Of a stretch of 45,389 bases of DNA, positions 1 to 8,621 are shown piece after piece. Position numbers and translations under genes: made by a program. Each line of letters starts with the position of its first letter. Positions within the stretch are counted from its first letter, which is position 1. Below the pieces are notes generated by a model, which saw nothing but the letters and a program-made list of their open reading frames with translations, searched no databases and was not told the DNA's origin. Source of the stretch: an uncultured Gemmatimonadota bacterium. GTDB taxonomy: Bacteria; Latescibacterota; UBA2968; UBA8231. Location of the stretch: NCBI GenBank assembly GCA_903893785.1, contig CAITNQ010000196.1:1-45389 (forward strand), in the 5' to 3' direction.

Positions 1-500
1 GCCCACGGCACCCACAAGCATGGCCACTCGCATGGCGGCGACGAGGACCATGAGCACGACGCGGGCGGCCACTCGCATGGCCACTCCAACGCCGGTGACG
101 AGGACCACGACCACGGAGCTGGCAGCCACTCGCATGCCCACGGCGACCACGGACATGGCCACTCCCACGCCGGCAACGAGGACCACGACCACGGGGCTGG
201 CAGCCACTCGCATGGCCACGGCGAGCAGGGACACGGCCATTCCCATGCCCACGAGGAACACAGGCATGGCCACTCCCACGCCGGCGACGAGGACCACGAC
301 CACGGAGCTGGCAGCCACGCGCATGCCCACGGCACCCACAAGCATGGCCACTCGCATGGCGGCGACGAGGACCATGAGCACGACGCGGGCGGCCACTCGC
401 ATGGCCACTCCCACGCCGGCGACGAGGACTACGACCACGGAGCTGGCAGCCACGCGCATGCCCACGGCGACCACGGGCATGGCCACTCCCACGCCGGTGA
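1..500 (+). repeat. In-frame direct repeat (324-bp period) encoding the His-rich region
   Basis: Bases 1 to about 176 recur at 325 to about 500 with only about five differences, an exact offset of 324 bases (108 codons). The reading frame is kept and the substitutions include N to H, H to Y and S to A. Inside the long unit are shorter submodules of about 26 codons beginning HSHAG. This looks like recent expansion of a metal-binding repeat by unequal crossing-over or slippage. The array may extend upstream of the window. Confidence 0.9.
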
Positions 501-930
501 TGCGTCAGCGCCAGGTGGGGCGCCATCCTCGCCGTGGTCGCCGGGCATGCACCGCCACGGCCCCACAGGCAGACCACACGCCCACGTCCCTCAGGGTCAG
601 GTCACTCTGGGCAGCCTGTTGGCCTTGGGGATTTCGGGTGGCATCGTCCCCTGCCCCGGGGCGCTGGTGATCCTGCTGCTGGCCGTGGCACTGCACCGCA
701 TCGCCTTCGGACTGCTGCTCATAACCACCTTCAGCCTGGGCCTGGCAGCTGTCCTGATCACCATCGGCATTCTGATGGTGAAGGCGCGGCCGTGGGTCGA
801 GCGCTTCTCGGGGAACGGACCGTGGGTCAGGCGCCTCCCGGCGGTAAGCGCGGCCCTGATCACCGTGGTGGGTCTGGTGATGGCGGTGAAGGCCCTCATC
901 GACGCGGGGATCTTGATCATCCGCCTGTAA
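1..930 (+). CDS. NicO/RcnA-family nickel/cobalt exporter with long His-rich region (5' end outside window)
   Basis: The reading frame is open from base 1 to the TAA at 928-930, so the N-terminus lies outside the window. About 170 residues of His/Asp/Gly-rich repeats of the type HSHAGDEDHDHGAGSHSHAH come first. A membrane part follows from about base 595, containing GISGGIVPCPGALVILLL and then SLGLAAVLITIGILMV, the signature of the second half of NicO/RcnA transporters, and about three hydrophobic helices to the C-terminus. Family members export Ni2+ or Co2+ across the inner membrane; the His-rich stretch is expected to bind metal. The gene is convergent with the TonB receptor, 18 bases away. 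Codon use in the repeat is strongly biased to CAC/GGC. Metal specificity cannot be read from the sequence. The family call is firm. Confidence 0.88.
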   Translation, partial: AHGTHKHGHSHGGDEDHEHDAGGHSHGHSNAGDEDHDHGAGSHSHAHGDHGHGHSHAGNEDHDHGAGSHSHGHGEQGHGHSHAHEEHRHGHSHAGDEDHDHGAGSHAHAHGTHKHGHSHGGDEDHEHDAGGHSHGHSHAGDEDYDHGAGSHAHAHGDHGHGHSHAGDASAPGGAPSSPWSPGMHRHGPTGRPHAHVPQGQVTLGSLLALGISGGIVPCPGALVILLLAVALHRIAFGLLLITTFSLGLAAVLITIGILMVKARPWVERFSGNGPWVRRLPAVSAALITVVGLVMAVKALIDAGILIIRL

Positions 931-948
931 CGCTGCGGTGCGGGCAGT

Positions 949-3576
949 TCAGAAACCCACGCGCAGGCCGACCCTGGCGCAACGGGGATTCCCGGGCGAG
1001 TAGTTCACGTCGGCGGGAGGCGGCGGGCCATGCAAGACCACCTGGCCTTCCCACGGCAGGACGCTCTGGAACACCGACTGCCCTTCTCGCCAGTCACGAT
1101 CGAAGACGTTGTCGACGGCGAGGTCGAGTTGGCACCGGCCGAGGTGATACGCCGCCGCCAGGTCCACGAGCGAGTATCCGGTAGCGACCAGGGACCCGTC
1201 CGGCGTCGCCGGGCGATCGCCCAGGTGGCGGTAACGCAGCCGGTATTCCTGGCGTTCGCCCCAACGCGCCGTGAGGCCACCCGCCGAGGTGAAACTCGGA
1301 GCCAAGGGGATCAGGTTCTGGCCCGGGGCAGCATCGCGCTGCCGCCCACGGGCCCAATTGGCGTCCAGATCGGCCCACAGCCACGAGGACGCCTGTGCCC
1401 TCAGTTCCAGGTCACAGCCGCGGCGCCGGGTTCGGCCTCGGGCGGCCTGCGCCCCGGTCTCGGCCACGTAGATGTACTCGTTCTCGACATCGATCCACCA
1501 CCAGGCCACCGCCACGTTTGCCCGCCCGCTCGGGGCCGTCACCGGGGCATGAAACCGGGTGTCGCCAGGATAGTGGCCGGCACTGGGCCCCCACTGGCGC
1601 AGGGCTCCGGCCGCTGATCCTGCCAGGCGCCATCGCAAACCGATCTCGCCGCCCACGGTCCGCGGCACGACCTGTGTGTCTCGCTGGCTCAGATCTAGGT
1701 TCAGGGTGTCCATCACCATGGCTATCTCGGTTTCGGTGGCCTTCTGTTGGGTCGCCAGAAGGCGCGCCTGCCGCCGCACAAACTCGCCGATGACCACACT
1801 GCGGGCGTCATTGGTGTGGAAGCCGGTCCCCAGATCGCCGAACACCTCCAGAGCCGGGCCCGGCGCATACACCAGAGCGAGCTTGGGGCTCAGCACGCTG
1901 GCCTGGGCCAGCCCAGAAACATGGGGCTGAACCAACGGCACGTGGGCGATCTTGCCCCGCCCCCCGCGCCGCCGGATCTCCTTGAGGTACTCGGTCAGCG
2001 GGAGAATGCCTTTGTCGAGGTTGATCTCGAGCCGGTCATCGACGTCGAAGGTGACCCAGTCGCCGCGCACACCCAAGACCGCGCGCCAGGCCGGTCCTAG
2101 AAGGATATCTTCCTGCGACCAGGCCGACAGGCTGTTCTGCTGCAATCCTGCATCGACCAGCGGCCAGTACCGACGCCGCATCACCACCTGCCACATTTGA
2201 GCGTCAACCTGGTCGGTTCGCAGCGCCAGCCCGGCCGTGGCGTGCGCCGTCAGGCGTCCCAGTCGGTGGGGGGTGCGCCAGCGCATCTGGGCCCCGGCCA
2301 GCCAGCGGTTCTCGGACTGCTCAGTGGCGTCACCGAAGATGGGATCCTGCAGGAAGAAGGTGTTGTTGTTGTAGACCTTCAGGTGGTAGTCACTCAAGTA
2401 CACCTCGGCGGCCAGGTTCTGGCTGCCGTCAGCGCCATCGGCGCGGTACTGCACGTTGACCCAGTGACGCCCGGTCTGCCCGCCCTCCGTCTGCCACATG
2501 GTGCCCCAAACGCCGATGCGGCCCGCCTCGACAGCCCGGCTGGCCACCTGCCCCGGGCCGTCCCACGAACCCGCCGAAGCGCCCGCCGTAACGGCTATCT
2601 CGGCGTCGTCGCCTAGCCGGCGCCGCACTTTGGAGAAGAGCGCCAGACGGTGCAGGTTCTGCGGCTCGTCGAAGGCCCCATCGGTGGCCCAGAAATCGGC
2701 CGCCAGATAAGCGCCCTGATCGGCGCGCACGGGGAGCTGCACCAAACCGGTATAGCGGCGCGTGTTCAAGCCCCCGCGCTCGACGCGCAAGGAGTTCTCC
2801 GGCAACGCATCACGCGTCTTGAGCACCAACTGGGCGGCATTGGCCAGATCGCCGTATTCGGCGTAGTACGGGCCCTTGTACACGTCGACGCGCTCGATGA
2901 CGTCGGGGATCAGGAAACCCAGGTCCACGTACCCTTGGCCGTGGCCGTGGGAGACCAGGTTAGCCGGCATGCCGTCGACACTGACGGCCAGATCGGCGCC
3001 CTGGCTGCTGTCGAAACCGCGCAGGAAGATCTGCTCGGCGCCGCCGCCTCCCGCCCGGCGGGCGGTGAACAACCCGGGCACTGTCTGCACCAGATCGCGG
3101 GCCGAGCCCACGGGGCGCACGCGCAGGTCGAAGGCGCGCACCGGCCGCGAAGACCCGGCCGCCGTAGTAGCCCGGTCCGCCTGCACCAGCGCCTGGGCCA
3201 GTTGCACGGGTTCGGGCGGCAGTCCGATGACTACGGTTTCGTTGCCGGTCGGCGCTACCTGGACCCGGCGAAAGACCGAACGATAGCCAACACGACTGAC
3301 GACTAAGGTGTAGGGACCCGGCGCGGGCACGACCAGGGCGAAAGCGCCCGCGCTGTCACAGGCCGCGGCGGCGCCCGTTTCCTCCACCAGGACCGTGGCC
3401 GCCGGCAGACCGGCGCCCGAGGCGGCGTCGAGTACCTGGCCGCGGAGCGCGCCGGCCCAGGTCGCCCCACCCGCGGCCAGGGGCCACGCCAGGGGCAGGA
3501 GCAGCGTCAGCGAGAAGACGAGACGCCACCATCGCAGCTCGCCAAGAGCCCACCGACACGGTGGCTCAAACGCCAT
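949..3576 (-). CDS. TonB-dependent outer-membrane receptor with carboxypeptidase-regulatory-like N-terminal domain
   Basis: 875 residues. A signal peptide comes first (hydrophobic FSLTLLLPLAWPLAAGG, about residues 21-37). A CarboxypepD_reg-like beta-sandwich (about 44-118, GQVLDAASGAGLPAATV) follows, then a plug domain (about 145-255: DLVQTVPGLF, IFLRGFDSS, VSVDGMPANL, IERVDVYKGPYYAEYGDL) and a beta-barrel ending in GLRVGF with the terminal aromatic residue of outer-membrane proteins. The start at 3576 has a strong AGGAGGGG site. It overlaps the 3' end of the upstream UroD-like gene by 11 bases, so the two should be co-translated. The plug carries SHGHGQGY (209-216), a His-bearing loop. TonB receptors import substrates too large or scarce for porins; the substrate here is unknown. 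The convergent NicO gene and the UroD-like partner would fit a metal, corrinoid or glycan ligand, which is inference only. Confidence 0.9.
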   Translation of the reverse strand: MAFEPPCRWALGELRWWRLVFSLTLLLPLAWPLAAGGATWAGALRGQVLDAASGAGLPAATVLVEETGAAAACDSAGAFALVVPAPGPYTLVVSRVGYRSVFRRVQVAPTGNETVVIGLPPEPVQLAQALVQADRATTAAGSSRPVRAFDLRVRPVGSARDLVQTVPGLFTARRAGGGGAEQIFLRGFDSSQGADLAVSVDGMPANLVSHGHGQGYVDLGFLIPDVIERVDVYKGPYYAEYGDLANAAQLVLKTRDALPENSLRVERGGLNTRRYTGLVQLPVRADQGAYLAADFWATDGAFDEPQNLHRLALFSKVRRRLGDDAEIAVTAGASAGSWDGPGQVASRAVEAGRIGVWGTMWQTEGGQTGRHWVNVQYRADGADGSQNLAAEVYLSDYHLKVYNNNTFFLQDPIFGDATEQSENRWLAGAQMRWRTPHRLGRLTAHATAGLALRTDQVDAQMWQVVMRRRYWPLVDAGLQQNSLSAWSQEDILLGPAWRAVLGVRGDWVTFDVDDRLEINLDKGILPLTEYLKEIRRRGGRGKIAHVPLVQPHVSGLAQASVLSPKLALVYAPGPALEVFGDLGTGFHTNDARSVVIGEFVRRQARLLATQQKATETEIAMVMDTLNLDLSQRDTQVVPRTVGGEIGLRWRLAGSAAGALRQWGPSAGHYPGDTRFHAPVTAPSGRANVAVAWWWIDVENEYIYVAETGAQAARGRTRRRGCDLELRAQASSWLWADLDANWARGRQRDAAPGQNLIPLAPSFTSAGGLTARWGERQEYRLRYRHLGDRPATPDGSLVATGYSLVDLAAAYHLGRCQLDLAVDNVFDRDWREGQSVFQSVLPWEGQVVLHGPPPPADVNYSPGNPRCARVGLRVGF

Positions 3577-4693
3577 ACTGCCCCTCCTGCTGCACGGTCG
3601 TCTGGTAGGCGACATAGTGTGATACCGGGATGTCCGGCCCGATCGAGTGCGCGCCGATAATGACGCCGCCCTCTTCCCCGGCGGCGATGATGTCACGGGC
3701 CTGGCGGTGGATGCGCTCCAAGGGACCATTGGGTAGCACATCGGAGTTGCACATACCGCCAATCCAGGCCAACCGGCGCCCATACCGTTCTTTCAGGGTG
3801 GGTAGATGCAGCCCGGCCCGGGGTTCCACCGGGTTGATGCCCTCGATGCCCGCGTCGACCAGCATGTCCAGCAGCGGCTCGATGTTGCCATCGCTGTGCA
3901 GCACCACGCGCGCGGCGCCAGCGCCCTTGAGGGTCCTGACCATGCGGCGGTACGCCGGCAGGAAGACGCGCTCGAACGCCGCCGGCGACATCATCGGCTG
4001 TCGGTTATTACCCATATCATCGTAGATCCACAGCCCGGTATCCCACAGATTGCCCCGCCGCAGCGATTCGAGGCCAACGGCAGTGATGTGGTCAGCGACC
4101 CGGTCCGCCAGGGCCTGCGCAAAGGGCCAGTCGCCCGCGATGTCCATGAGGAACGCGGCTTCGCCGCGCAGGAAGGTGGTACGCAGATACGGGCCGCCGA
4201 TCTTGCAGAAGACGCACCACCGGTCGCGCCAGTCCGCCACCTGCCGGTCGTAGGCCACATAGCGCTCCGGCAGATCGGCCGGGTCGAACTCGAGACGGGC
4301 CAGGTCAGCCGGCACGGCAACCGCATTGGCCAGTTCGCGGTAGAAGAACGCCCCTGAACGCGTCTCGATGACCCGGCCCCAGCCGTCGAGTTGGGTGCGG
4401 CGTGCGCCATCGTCCTGCAGCACGCGCGCTTGGCGGCAGAAGGGCGTTTCGTCCGCCGCGACGATGCGGACATCGGTGCCGAAATGGGCCGGCAGGTCGA
4501 CGTCGTCGGGCAAGCCCAGTTCCTCGATGCAGTTGGCGCGGAACTCGTCCCAGAACGAATCGAACATGGGTATGCGATCCGGTCGCCGATGTTCGAGTGC
4601 CGCCAGGACCCGCTCTTTGGCGGTCATGGTCCGGCCCGGCCGCGCGGCCAGCCCTGAATTGTTCACCGCGTCGCCTGCGGGTTGCGCCTCCAT
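3566..4693 (-). CDS. UroD-fold protein (uroporphyrinogen decarboxylase/methyltransferase superfamily), HSDG type
   Basis: 375 residues. The start at 4693 is chosen for the GGGAGAAGG site; an inner ATG at 4627 (MTAKERVLAAL) aligns with shorter family members but has a poor site. The N-terminal pattern TAKERVLAALEHRRPDRIP is typical of the UroD superfamily. Residues 225-230 are DDMGNN, 266-269 are HSDG followed by NIEPLLDMLVDAG, and the C-terminus has IGAHSIGPDIP. At the place where corrinoid methyltransferases have His-x-Cys this protein has His-Ser-Asp, so the zinc-thiolate site is absent. It is unlikely to be the heme enzyme HemE: no heme genes are nearby and the HemE N-terminal signature is missing. 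Its stop overlaps the start of the TonB receptor gene, tying it to an outer-membrane uptake system. Reaction unknown. Confidence 0.8.
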   Translation of the reverse strand: MEAQPAGDAVNNSGLAARPGRTMTAKERVLAALEHRRPDRIPMFDSFWDEFRANCIEELGLPDDVDLPAHFGTDVRIVAADETPFCRQARVLQDDGARRTQLDGWGRVIETRSGAFFYRELANAVAVPADLARLEFDPADLPERYVAYDRQVADWRDRWCVFCKIGGPYLRTTFLRGEAAFLMDIAGDWPFAQALADRVADHITAVGLESLRRGNLWDTGLWIYDDMGNNRQPMMSPAAFERVFLPAYRRMVRTLKGAGAARVVLHSDGNIEPLLDMLVDAGIEGINPVEPRAGLHLPTLKERYGRRLAWIGGMCNSDVLPNGPLERIHRQARDIIAAGEEGGVIIGAHSIGPDIPVSHYVAYQTTVQQEGQYGV

Positions 4694-4889
4694 AGCCTTC
4701 TCCCGTGGTTTACGCGCGGCGGGCAACCTGGCGCTGCCGACTCTGAACCCCGAGCAGGCAGGCGCGGTGCACCCGGCACGCGCCGCTCGGGCACGCCGGC
4801 GCCGGACGGGCCCGCCCGCCTGCTAGCCAATGTACCGCGCTGACCGGGCCGCAGCCACCAACCCGAACCAATGCCAACGGAGGCATCGC

Positions 4890-5651
4890 ATGGCCAATCT
4901 GCTCGCCTATCGCGTGGGAACGCTGCACCACCCGCACCTTCCCTGGGCCACCATCGCCGACCTGGGGGTGCGGGGCGTCGAGTTGGTCTGGGACGAGCAG
5001 ACCACAGTGTCCGCGGTCAAGGCCGCGGTAGACCCCGCGGGACTGCGCGTCACCTCGATCCATGCGCCGTCGCCGCTTGACGACGCCCGCATGCCCGAGA
5101 TCCTGGGCCGGCACGCGGAGTACGCCGCGGCCTTGGGCGCCGTGTATCTGTTCGTGAGCGTGCACGCCGGGGACCAGATCAGCAAGCAGGTGGCCTACGA
5201 CCGTCTGCGCCAGGCGGGTGACGCGGTCGGCAGGCACGGGGTGTACCTGGCCATGGAAACCCACCCGGACCTGTGCCAGAACGGGGCCAACATGAACGAG
5301 ACCATGGCCGGGGTCAACCACCCGTGGGTGGGCGTCAACTACGACACGGCCAATGTCTATTACTACAACGAGAACATCGATACCGTGGCCGAAGCCACCA
5401 AGGCGGCTCACTGCGTGCGCGGTGTCCATCTGAAAGACACGATGGGAGGTTTCCACGACGGCAGCTTCCCGGTCTTCGGCGAGGGCATTGTGGATTTCGC
5501 CGGGGTCAAACGGGCCTTGGACGCAGCCGGGTACGGCGGCCCGCTTACCATGGAGCTGGAGGGCGGCGCTTTTGACGGCGTCACCGCCTTGGTGTTGGCG
5601 GACAAAGTCTCGCGGTGCATCGGCCACCTGCGTCGGGTCGGCGTCGTCTAG
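4890..5651 (+). CDS. Sugar phosphate isomerase/epimerase (xylose isomerase-like TIM barrel)
   Basis: 253 residues. The ATG at 4890 follows GGAGG with 6-7 bases spacing. This is an AP-endonuclease-2-type TIM barrel. Candidate divalent-metal ligands lie at the family positions: E123 (AMETHP), D152 (NYDTAN), H180 (GVHLKD) and E222 (MELEG). Enzymes of this fold isomerise or epimerise sugars, inositols or keto-sugars; some are dehydratases or unrelated lyases, so the substrate is open. The gene is transcribed away from the UroD-TonB unit across a 196-base divergent spacer in which I saw no clear promoter. It ends at a strong hairpin shared with the convergent operon. Confidence 0.82.
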   Translation: MANLLAYRVGTLHHPHLPWATIADLGVRGVELVWDEQTTVSAVKAAVDPAGLRVTSIHAPSPLDDARMPEILGRHAEYAAALGAVYLFVSVHAGDQISKQVAYDRLRQAGDAVGRHGVYLAMETHPDLCQNGANMNETMAGVNHPWVGVNYDTANVYYYNENIDTVAEATKAAHCVRGVHLKDTMGGFHDGSFPVFGEGIVDFAGVKRALDAAGYGGPLTMELEGGAFDGVTALVLADKVSRCIGHLRRVGVV

Positions 5652-5665
5652 ACGCCTGCCGACGC

Positions 5666-5709
5666 GGACCGACACGGGCGGCACGGCCGGAACCGTCCCG
5701 TGTCGGTCC
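5666..5709. terminator. Perfect 13-bp inverted repeat between convergent genes (likely bidirectional terminator)
   Basis: GGACCGACACGGG at 5666-5678 is exactly complementary to 5697-5709 and leaves an 18-base loop that itself contains short GC pairs. It fills the 68-base gap between the isomerase gene and the 3' end of the eight-gene minus-strand operon. There is no T-tract on either side, so it may act as a Rho-assisted stop or an mRNA 3' stabiliser rather than a classic intrinsic terminator. Confidence 0.65.
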
Positions 5710-5719
5710 AGATGGTGGC

Positions 5720-6865
5720 TCAGACCCGGTCGCGCCAGCGCACGAACTCGTCGAGCATGGCGAGGAAATTGTCGTACCGGGTACCGAAGGCGATGGAGTG
5801 GCTCGGGCCCAGGATGAAACCGCCACCGGGCGCTCCCACCTGCATGGCGTGCCGCACAGCCTGGCGCACCTGGTCAGGCGTCCCCTCGATCAGCAGCTCC
5901 ACCGGCACACCGCCCCAGAAACACAGACGCGCGCCGAACATGGCCTTGAGCCGCCCCACCTCCATGCCCGCCGTGGTCTGCAGCGACTGGTAGCAGTCGA
6001 CGCCGGCATCGGCAAACATGGACATCAAGGGTATGTTGTTGCCGCAATTGTGGAAGATCACCTGCGGCGCCCAGTTCCTGACGTGCGCGATGCGCTCGGC
6101 CAGAAACGGCAACGCCAGCTGGCGGAACATGGCCGGTGACACCAACGGGCCATTGGAGCCAGCCAGGTCCTGCTCCATGAGGACCCCGGGCGCCCCTGAG
6201 CGAACGTAGTATTGGTCCAACTGGTTCTGCGTGGCCGTGGATCGGGTGGACGCAGCCAGGACCACCTCAGGCTCCTGGATACAGCGCACCAACCCCTCCT
6301 CGGTGCCGCCCAGCAGCGTCAAGGCTGTTACCCCACCGGTGGGGCTGGCAATGTAGCGCTGGCCGCCCAACGCCGCCTGGACGTGGTCGAAAACCTCGAA
6401 CACCGACGGGTCAGGTGGTTTCACCTGGATCTCCGCGGGGAAATCCTCGACGCGGAACTGCCGCGCTGCGGCGGGACGCGGATCGTACACGCACTGGATC
6501 TCATTGACCGACCAGACCGCCTGGTAGATCCGCCCGTGCCGGTCCTCCCATCGATTGTCGCCCAAGGCTCGCGGACACTCAGGCTCATAGTCGCGCGGAG
6601 GCAGCAACTGGGCCTCCTTGGGCAGCAGCAGGTCAGCGCAGTCGATGCGGCGGTAGAACTCGACCACATCTTCCTTGAGCCCGGCGGCGACCTCGTCGCG
6701 GCGCCCTTCCCACAGCGCGATCTGCACCGCCACCTTGTTGCGCACAAAGGTGGGACGACCCAGGACCCGCGCCACGGTGTCGTGGTCCACGGCGTAGAAG
6801 CCCAACGGCACTTGGTCGACGGGTTGGCGGGCAATGGCTGCCTGGACGCGTTCCCTGCTGTTCAC
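5720..6865 (-). CDS. UroD-fold protein, HNCG type
   Basis: 381 residues, GTG start at 6865 behind GGGGAGG. The superfamily N-terminus is present (NSRERVQAAIARQPVDQVP). Residues 272-275 are HNCG in VIFHNCGNNIPLMSMFADAG, matching the His-x-Cys pair of zinc-dependent corrinoid methyltransferases. The third ligand is missing: the C-terminal loop reads FILGPSHSI, where MtaA/MtbA-type enzymes have a Cys. It is therefore intermediate between true methyltransferases and the other paralogues here. It is the last gene of the eight-gene operon, 73 bases after the sugar isomerase-fold gene. A methyl-group-handling or decarboxylating role is possible; the substrate is unknown. Confidence 0.8.
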   Translation of the reverse strand: MNSRERVQAAIARQPVDQVPLGFYAVDHDTVARVLGRPTFVRNKVAVQIALWEGRRDEVAAGLKEDVVEFYRRIDCADLLLPKEAQLLPPRDYEPECPRALGDNRWEDRHGRIYQAVWSVNEIQCVYDPRPAAARQFRVEDFPAEIQVKPPDPSVFEVFDHVQAALGGQRYIASPTGGVTALTLLGGTEEGLVRCIQEPEVVLAASTRSTATQNQLDQYYVRSGAPGVLMEQDLAGSNGPLVSPAMFRQLALPFLAERIAHVRNWAPQVIFHNCGNNIPLMSMFADAGVDCYQSLQTTAGMEVGRLKAMFGARLCFWGGVPVELLIEGTPDQVRQAVRHAMQVGAPGGGFILGPSHSIAFGTRYDNFLAMLDEFVRWRDRV

Positions 6866-6938
6866 CTCACCTCCCCGGTGGTGTCATGGCGCGGCGGGCG
6901 TCATCGGCCCGCCGCATTGGGCCCTCGCCCCCCGCCTG

Positions 6939-7793
6939 TTAGCGCGACTGCGTCGCGGTTGACAGGCGACGGAACAGATCGCGGAACAGAACGGTTTCGG
7001 ACACGTTGTCGCATTCGTTGCAGTGTTCCCAGTCGATCCAGACGTACTCGATGCCCACCCAGCCGCGGTAGCGCACTTCGCCCATGACCGTATACACGCG
7101 TTCGTAGTCGATGGTGTTGCGGCAATACCGCTCCTGCAGCCGTCCCCGGCGGGCCCCGCGGACGTGGAAATGGCTCGCCAGAGCGATCAGCGGTTCGACG
7201 CGCGCGTCACTCATGCCCCGACGGGTGAAGTGCGTGTAATCCAGGGTCAGGGTCAAGCCGGGCACGCTCGCTACCAGACGCGCGGCGGCTTCGGGCGTGG
7301 GGACCAACGAACCAACGTGGGCTTCCACCCCCAGAACCAGTCCGGCGGCTTGGGCCTGCGCGACGCGCCACGCCAGTTCGTCGACGGCCCGGGCCGTGGA
7401 GGCGGACAGGGACTCGCCGGTCACATGCACGCCCGGCAGCAACGTCACATGCCCGCAACCGCAGGCGCTGGCGTAGTCCAGCAGCCGAGCGAAACTCTCG
7501 CGCGCGGTTTGGCGCCGGGCGGCGTCCGGATGGTTGACGGCCCAGGGACGGAAGTCGCCGTCCAGCTGCAGAAACACATCGGCCGGCTGCAGCCCGGCCG
7601 CGGCCAGGCGCTTCCTGAGCCTGGTACCCGCGCGCCGGGGTTGGGCCAGCTCACGCGACGGCCACAGGTGGGATCGCCCCTCGAACAGGCCGATGTCGAT
7701 GCCGGTGAAGCCAAGCATGGCCACCAGTTGGAGAGCCTGGTCGTGCGGTAGCAGCGGGAAGGTGAAGTCGGCGCAAGCCAGCCTGGTCTTCAT
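6939..7793 (-). CDS. Sugar phosphate isomerase/epimerase-fold protein
   Basis: 284 residues. The ATG at 7793 follows GGAGGT by 5 bases and overlaps the SDR stop codon as ATGA, so the two are translationally coupled. TIM-barrel family; candidate metal ligands lie in GVEAHVGS (E), TLDYTHF (D), SHFHVRGA (H) and VGIEYVW (E). The C-terminus WIDWEHCNECDNVSET is rich in Cys and acidic residues and resembles isomerase-fold proteins that sit beside sugar dehydrogenases. Coupling to the SDR and the aldolase-cupin suggests work on the same sugar or sugar-acid intermediate. It shares the fold of the protein at 4890-5651 but is clearly diverged from it. Confidence 0.8.
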   Translation of the reverse strand: MKTRLACADFTFPLLPHDQALQLVAMLGFTGIDIGLFEGRSHLWPSRELAQPRRAGTRLRKRLAAAGLQPADVFLQLDGDFRPWAVNHPDAARRQTARESFARLLDYASACGCGHVTLLPGVHVTGESLSASTARAVDELAWRVAQAQAAGLVLGVEAHVGSLVPTPEAAARLVASVPGLTLTLDYTHFTRRGMSDARVEPLIALASHFHVRGARRGRLQERYCRNTIDYERVYTVMGEVRYRGWVGIEYVWIDWEHCNECDNVSETVLFRDLFRRLSTATQSR

Positions 7794-8605
7794 GGTACCT
7801 CCGCGAACCGGGTCGGGCCGGTGGTCTCCCACTCGGCCGCCGTGATGTAGCCGCCGTCGACCACCAGTGAGGTGCCGGTGATGCCGGCCGAGTCCTCGCA
7901 GCTCAGGTACAGCACCGCCCGTGCCACGTCGGCGGGCACCAGGGCCACGCCGGTGGGCACTCGTCGCAGGCGCGCGGCCAGCGTTGCCTCCGGGTCGGGG
8001 CTGCTGCTCAGGTGGTAGCGCAGCATGGGTGTGTCGGTGATTCCGGGGCAGACGCAGTTGCAGCGCAGGCCGTCGGCGGCATGATCCAGCGCGATGGAGC
8101 GCGTCAGGCCCAGCACGGCGTGCTTCGAAGCCGTGTACGCAGGGGTCGCCCGCTGTCCGACGAAGCTGGCGACCGAACCGATGTTGACTACATAGCTGCG
8201 CCGATGGCGGCGCAGGTGCGGCAGCGCATGTCGCATCGCCAGGTAGATCGACTTCAGGTTCACTCCCATCAAGTGATCCCAGTCCGCCTCGGCATAGGTG
8301 TCGAGCGGCGCCACGTGCACTATGCCGGCGCAGTTCACCACCGTGTGCAGAGCACCGAAGCGCGTTACCGTCGCACCGATGGCCATGGCCACTTCGGCAT
8401 CGCGGGCCACATCGGCCGGCACGAAGAGGGCCTCGGCGCCTCGGGCGACCAGCCGTGCGGCCAGGTTCTCGCCCCGCTCGCGCTGCACGTCGGCGATGCC
8501 GACGCAAGCCCCCTCGGCGGCGAAGAGTTCGGCCACGGCCTCGCCCATTCCTGAGGCGCCACCGCTGATCCAGGCTACCTGTCCTGCCAGTCGTCGCGCG
8601 CTCAC
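7790..8605 (-). CDS. Short-chain dehydrogenase/reductase (SDR)
   Basis: 271 residues, GTG start at 8605 chosen because AAAGGAGG lies just upstream and the Rossmann strand begins at residue 7; upstream extension gives non-homologous sequence. Classical SDR features are the cofactor loop SGGASGMG (14-21, with Ser for the usual Thr), NCAG (91-94), S144, and Y157-x3-K161 in AYTASK. The C-terminus has NCVCPGITDTPML and GTSLVVDGGY, typical of NAD(P)-dependent sugar or alcohol dehydrogenases. It starts 16 bases after the aldolase-cupin stop and overlaps the isomerase start by four bases. Probable role: oxidation of a free sugar or hydroxy acid in this catabolic operon. Confidence 0.88.
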   Translation of the reverse strand: MSARRLAGQVAWISGGASGMGEAVAELFAAEGACVGIADVQRERGENLAARLVARGAEALFVPADVARDAEVAMAIGATVTRFGALHTVVNCAGIVHVAPLDTYAEADWDHLMGVNLKSIYLAMRHALPHLRRHRRSYVVNIGSVASFVGQRATPAYTASKHAVLGLTRSIALDHAADGLRCNCVCPGITDTPMLRYHLSSSPDPEATLAARLRRVPTGVALVPADVARAVLYLSCEDSAGITGTSLVVDGGYITAAEWETTGPTRFAEVP

Positions 8606-8621
8606 GCCTGCCTCCTTTCGC

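Noticed and set aside
20..670. Thr/Arg/Met-rich open frame in the His-rich region
   Set aside because: It is another frame of the His-rich repeat; the frame from base 1 continues into a conserved NicO membrane domain.
4694..4889. Cobalamin riboswitch upstream of UroD-like units (also examined 16674-16951)
   Set aside because: No B12-box-like sequence or convincing leader fold could be recognised by eye in either spacer; a covariance-model search would settle it.
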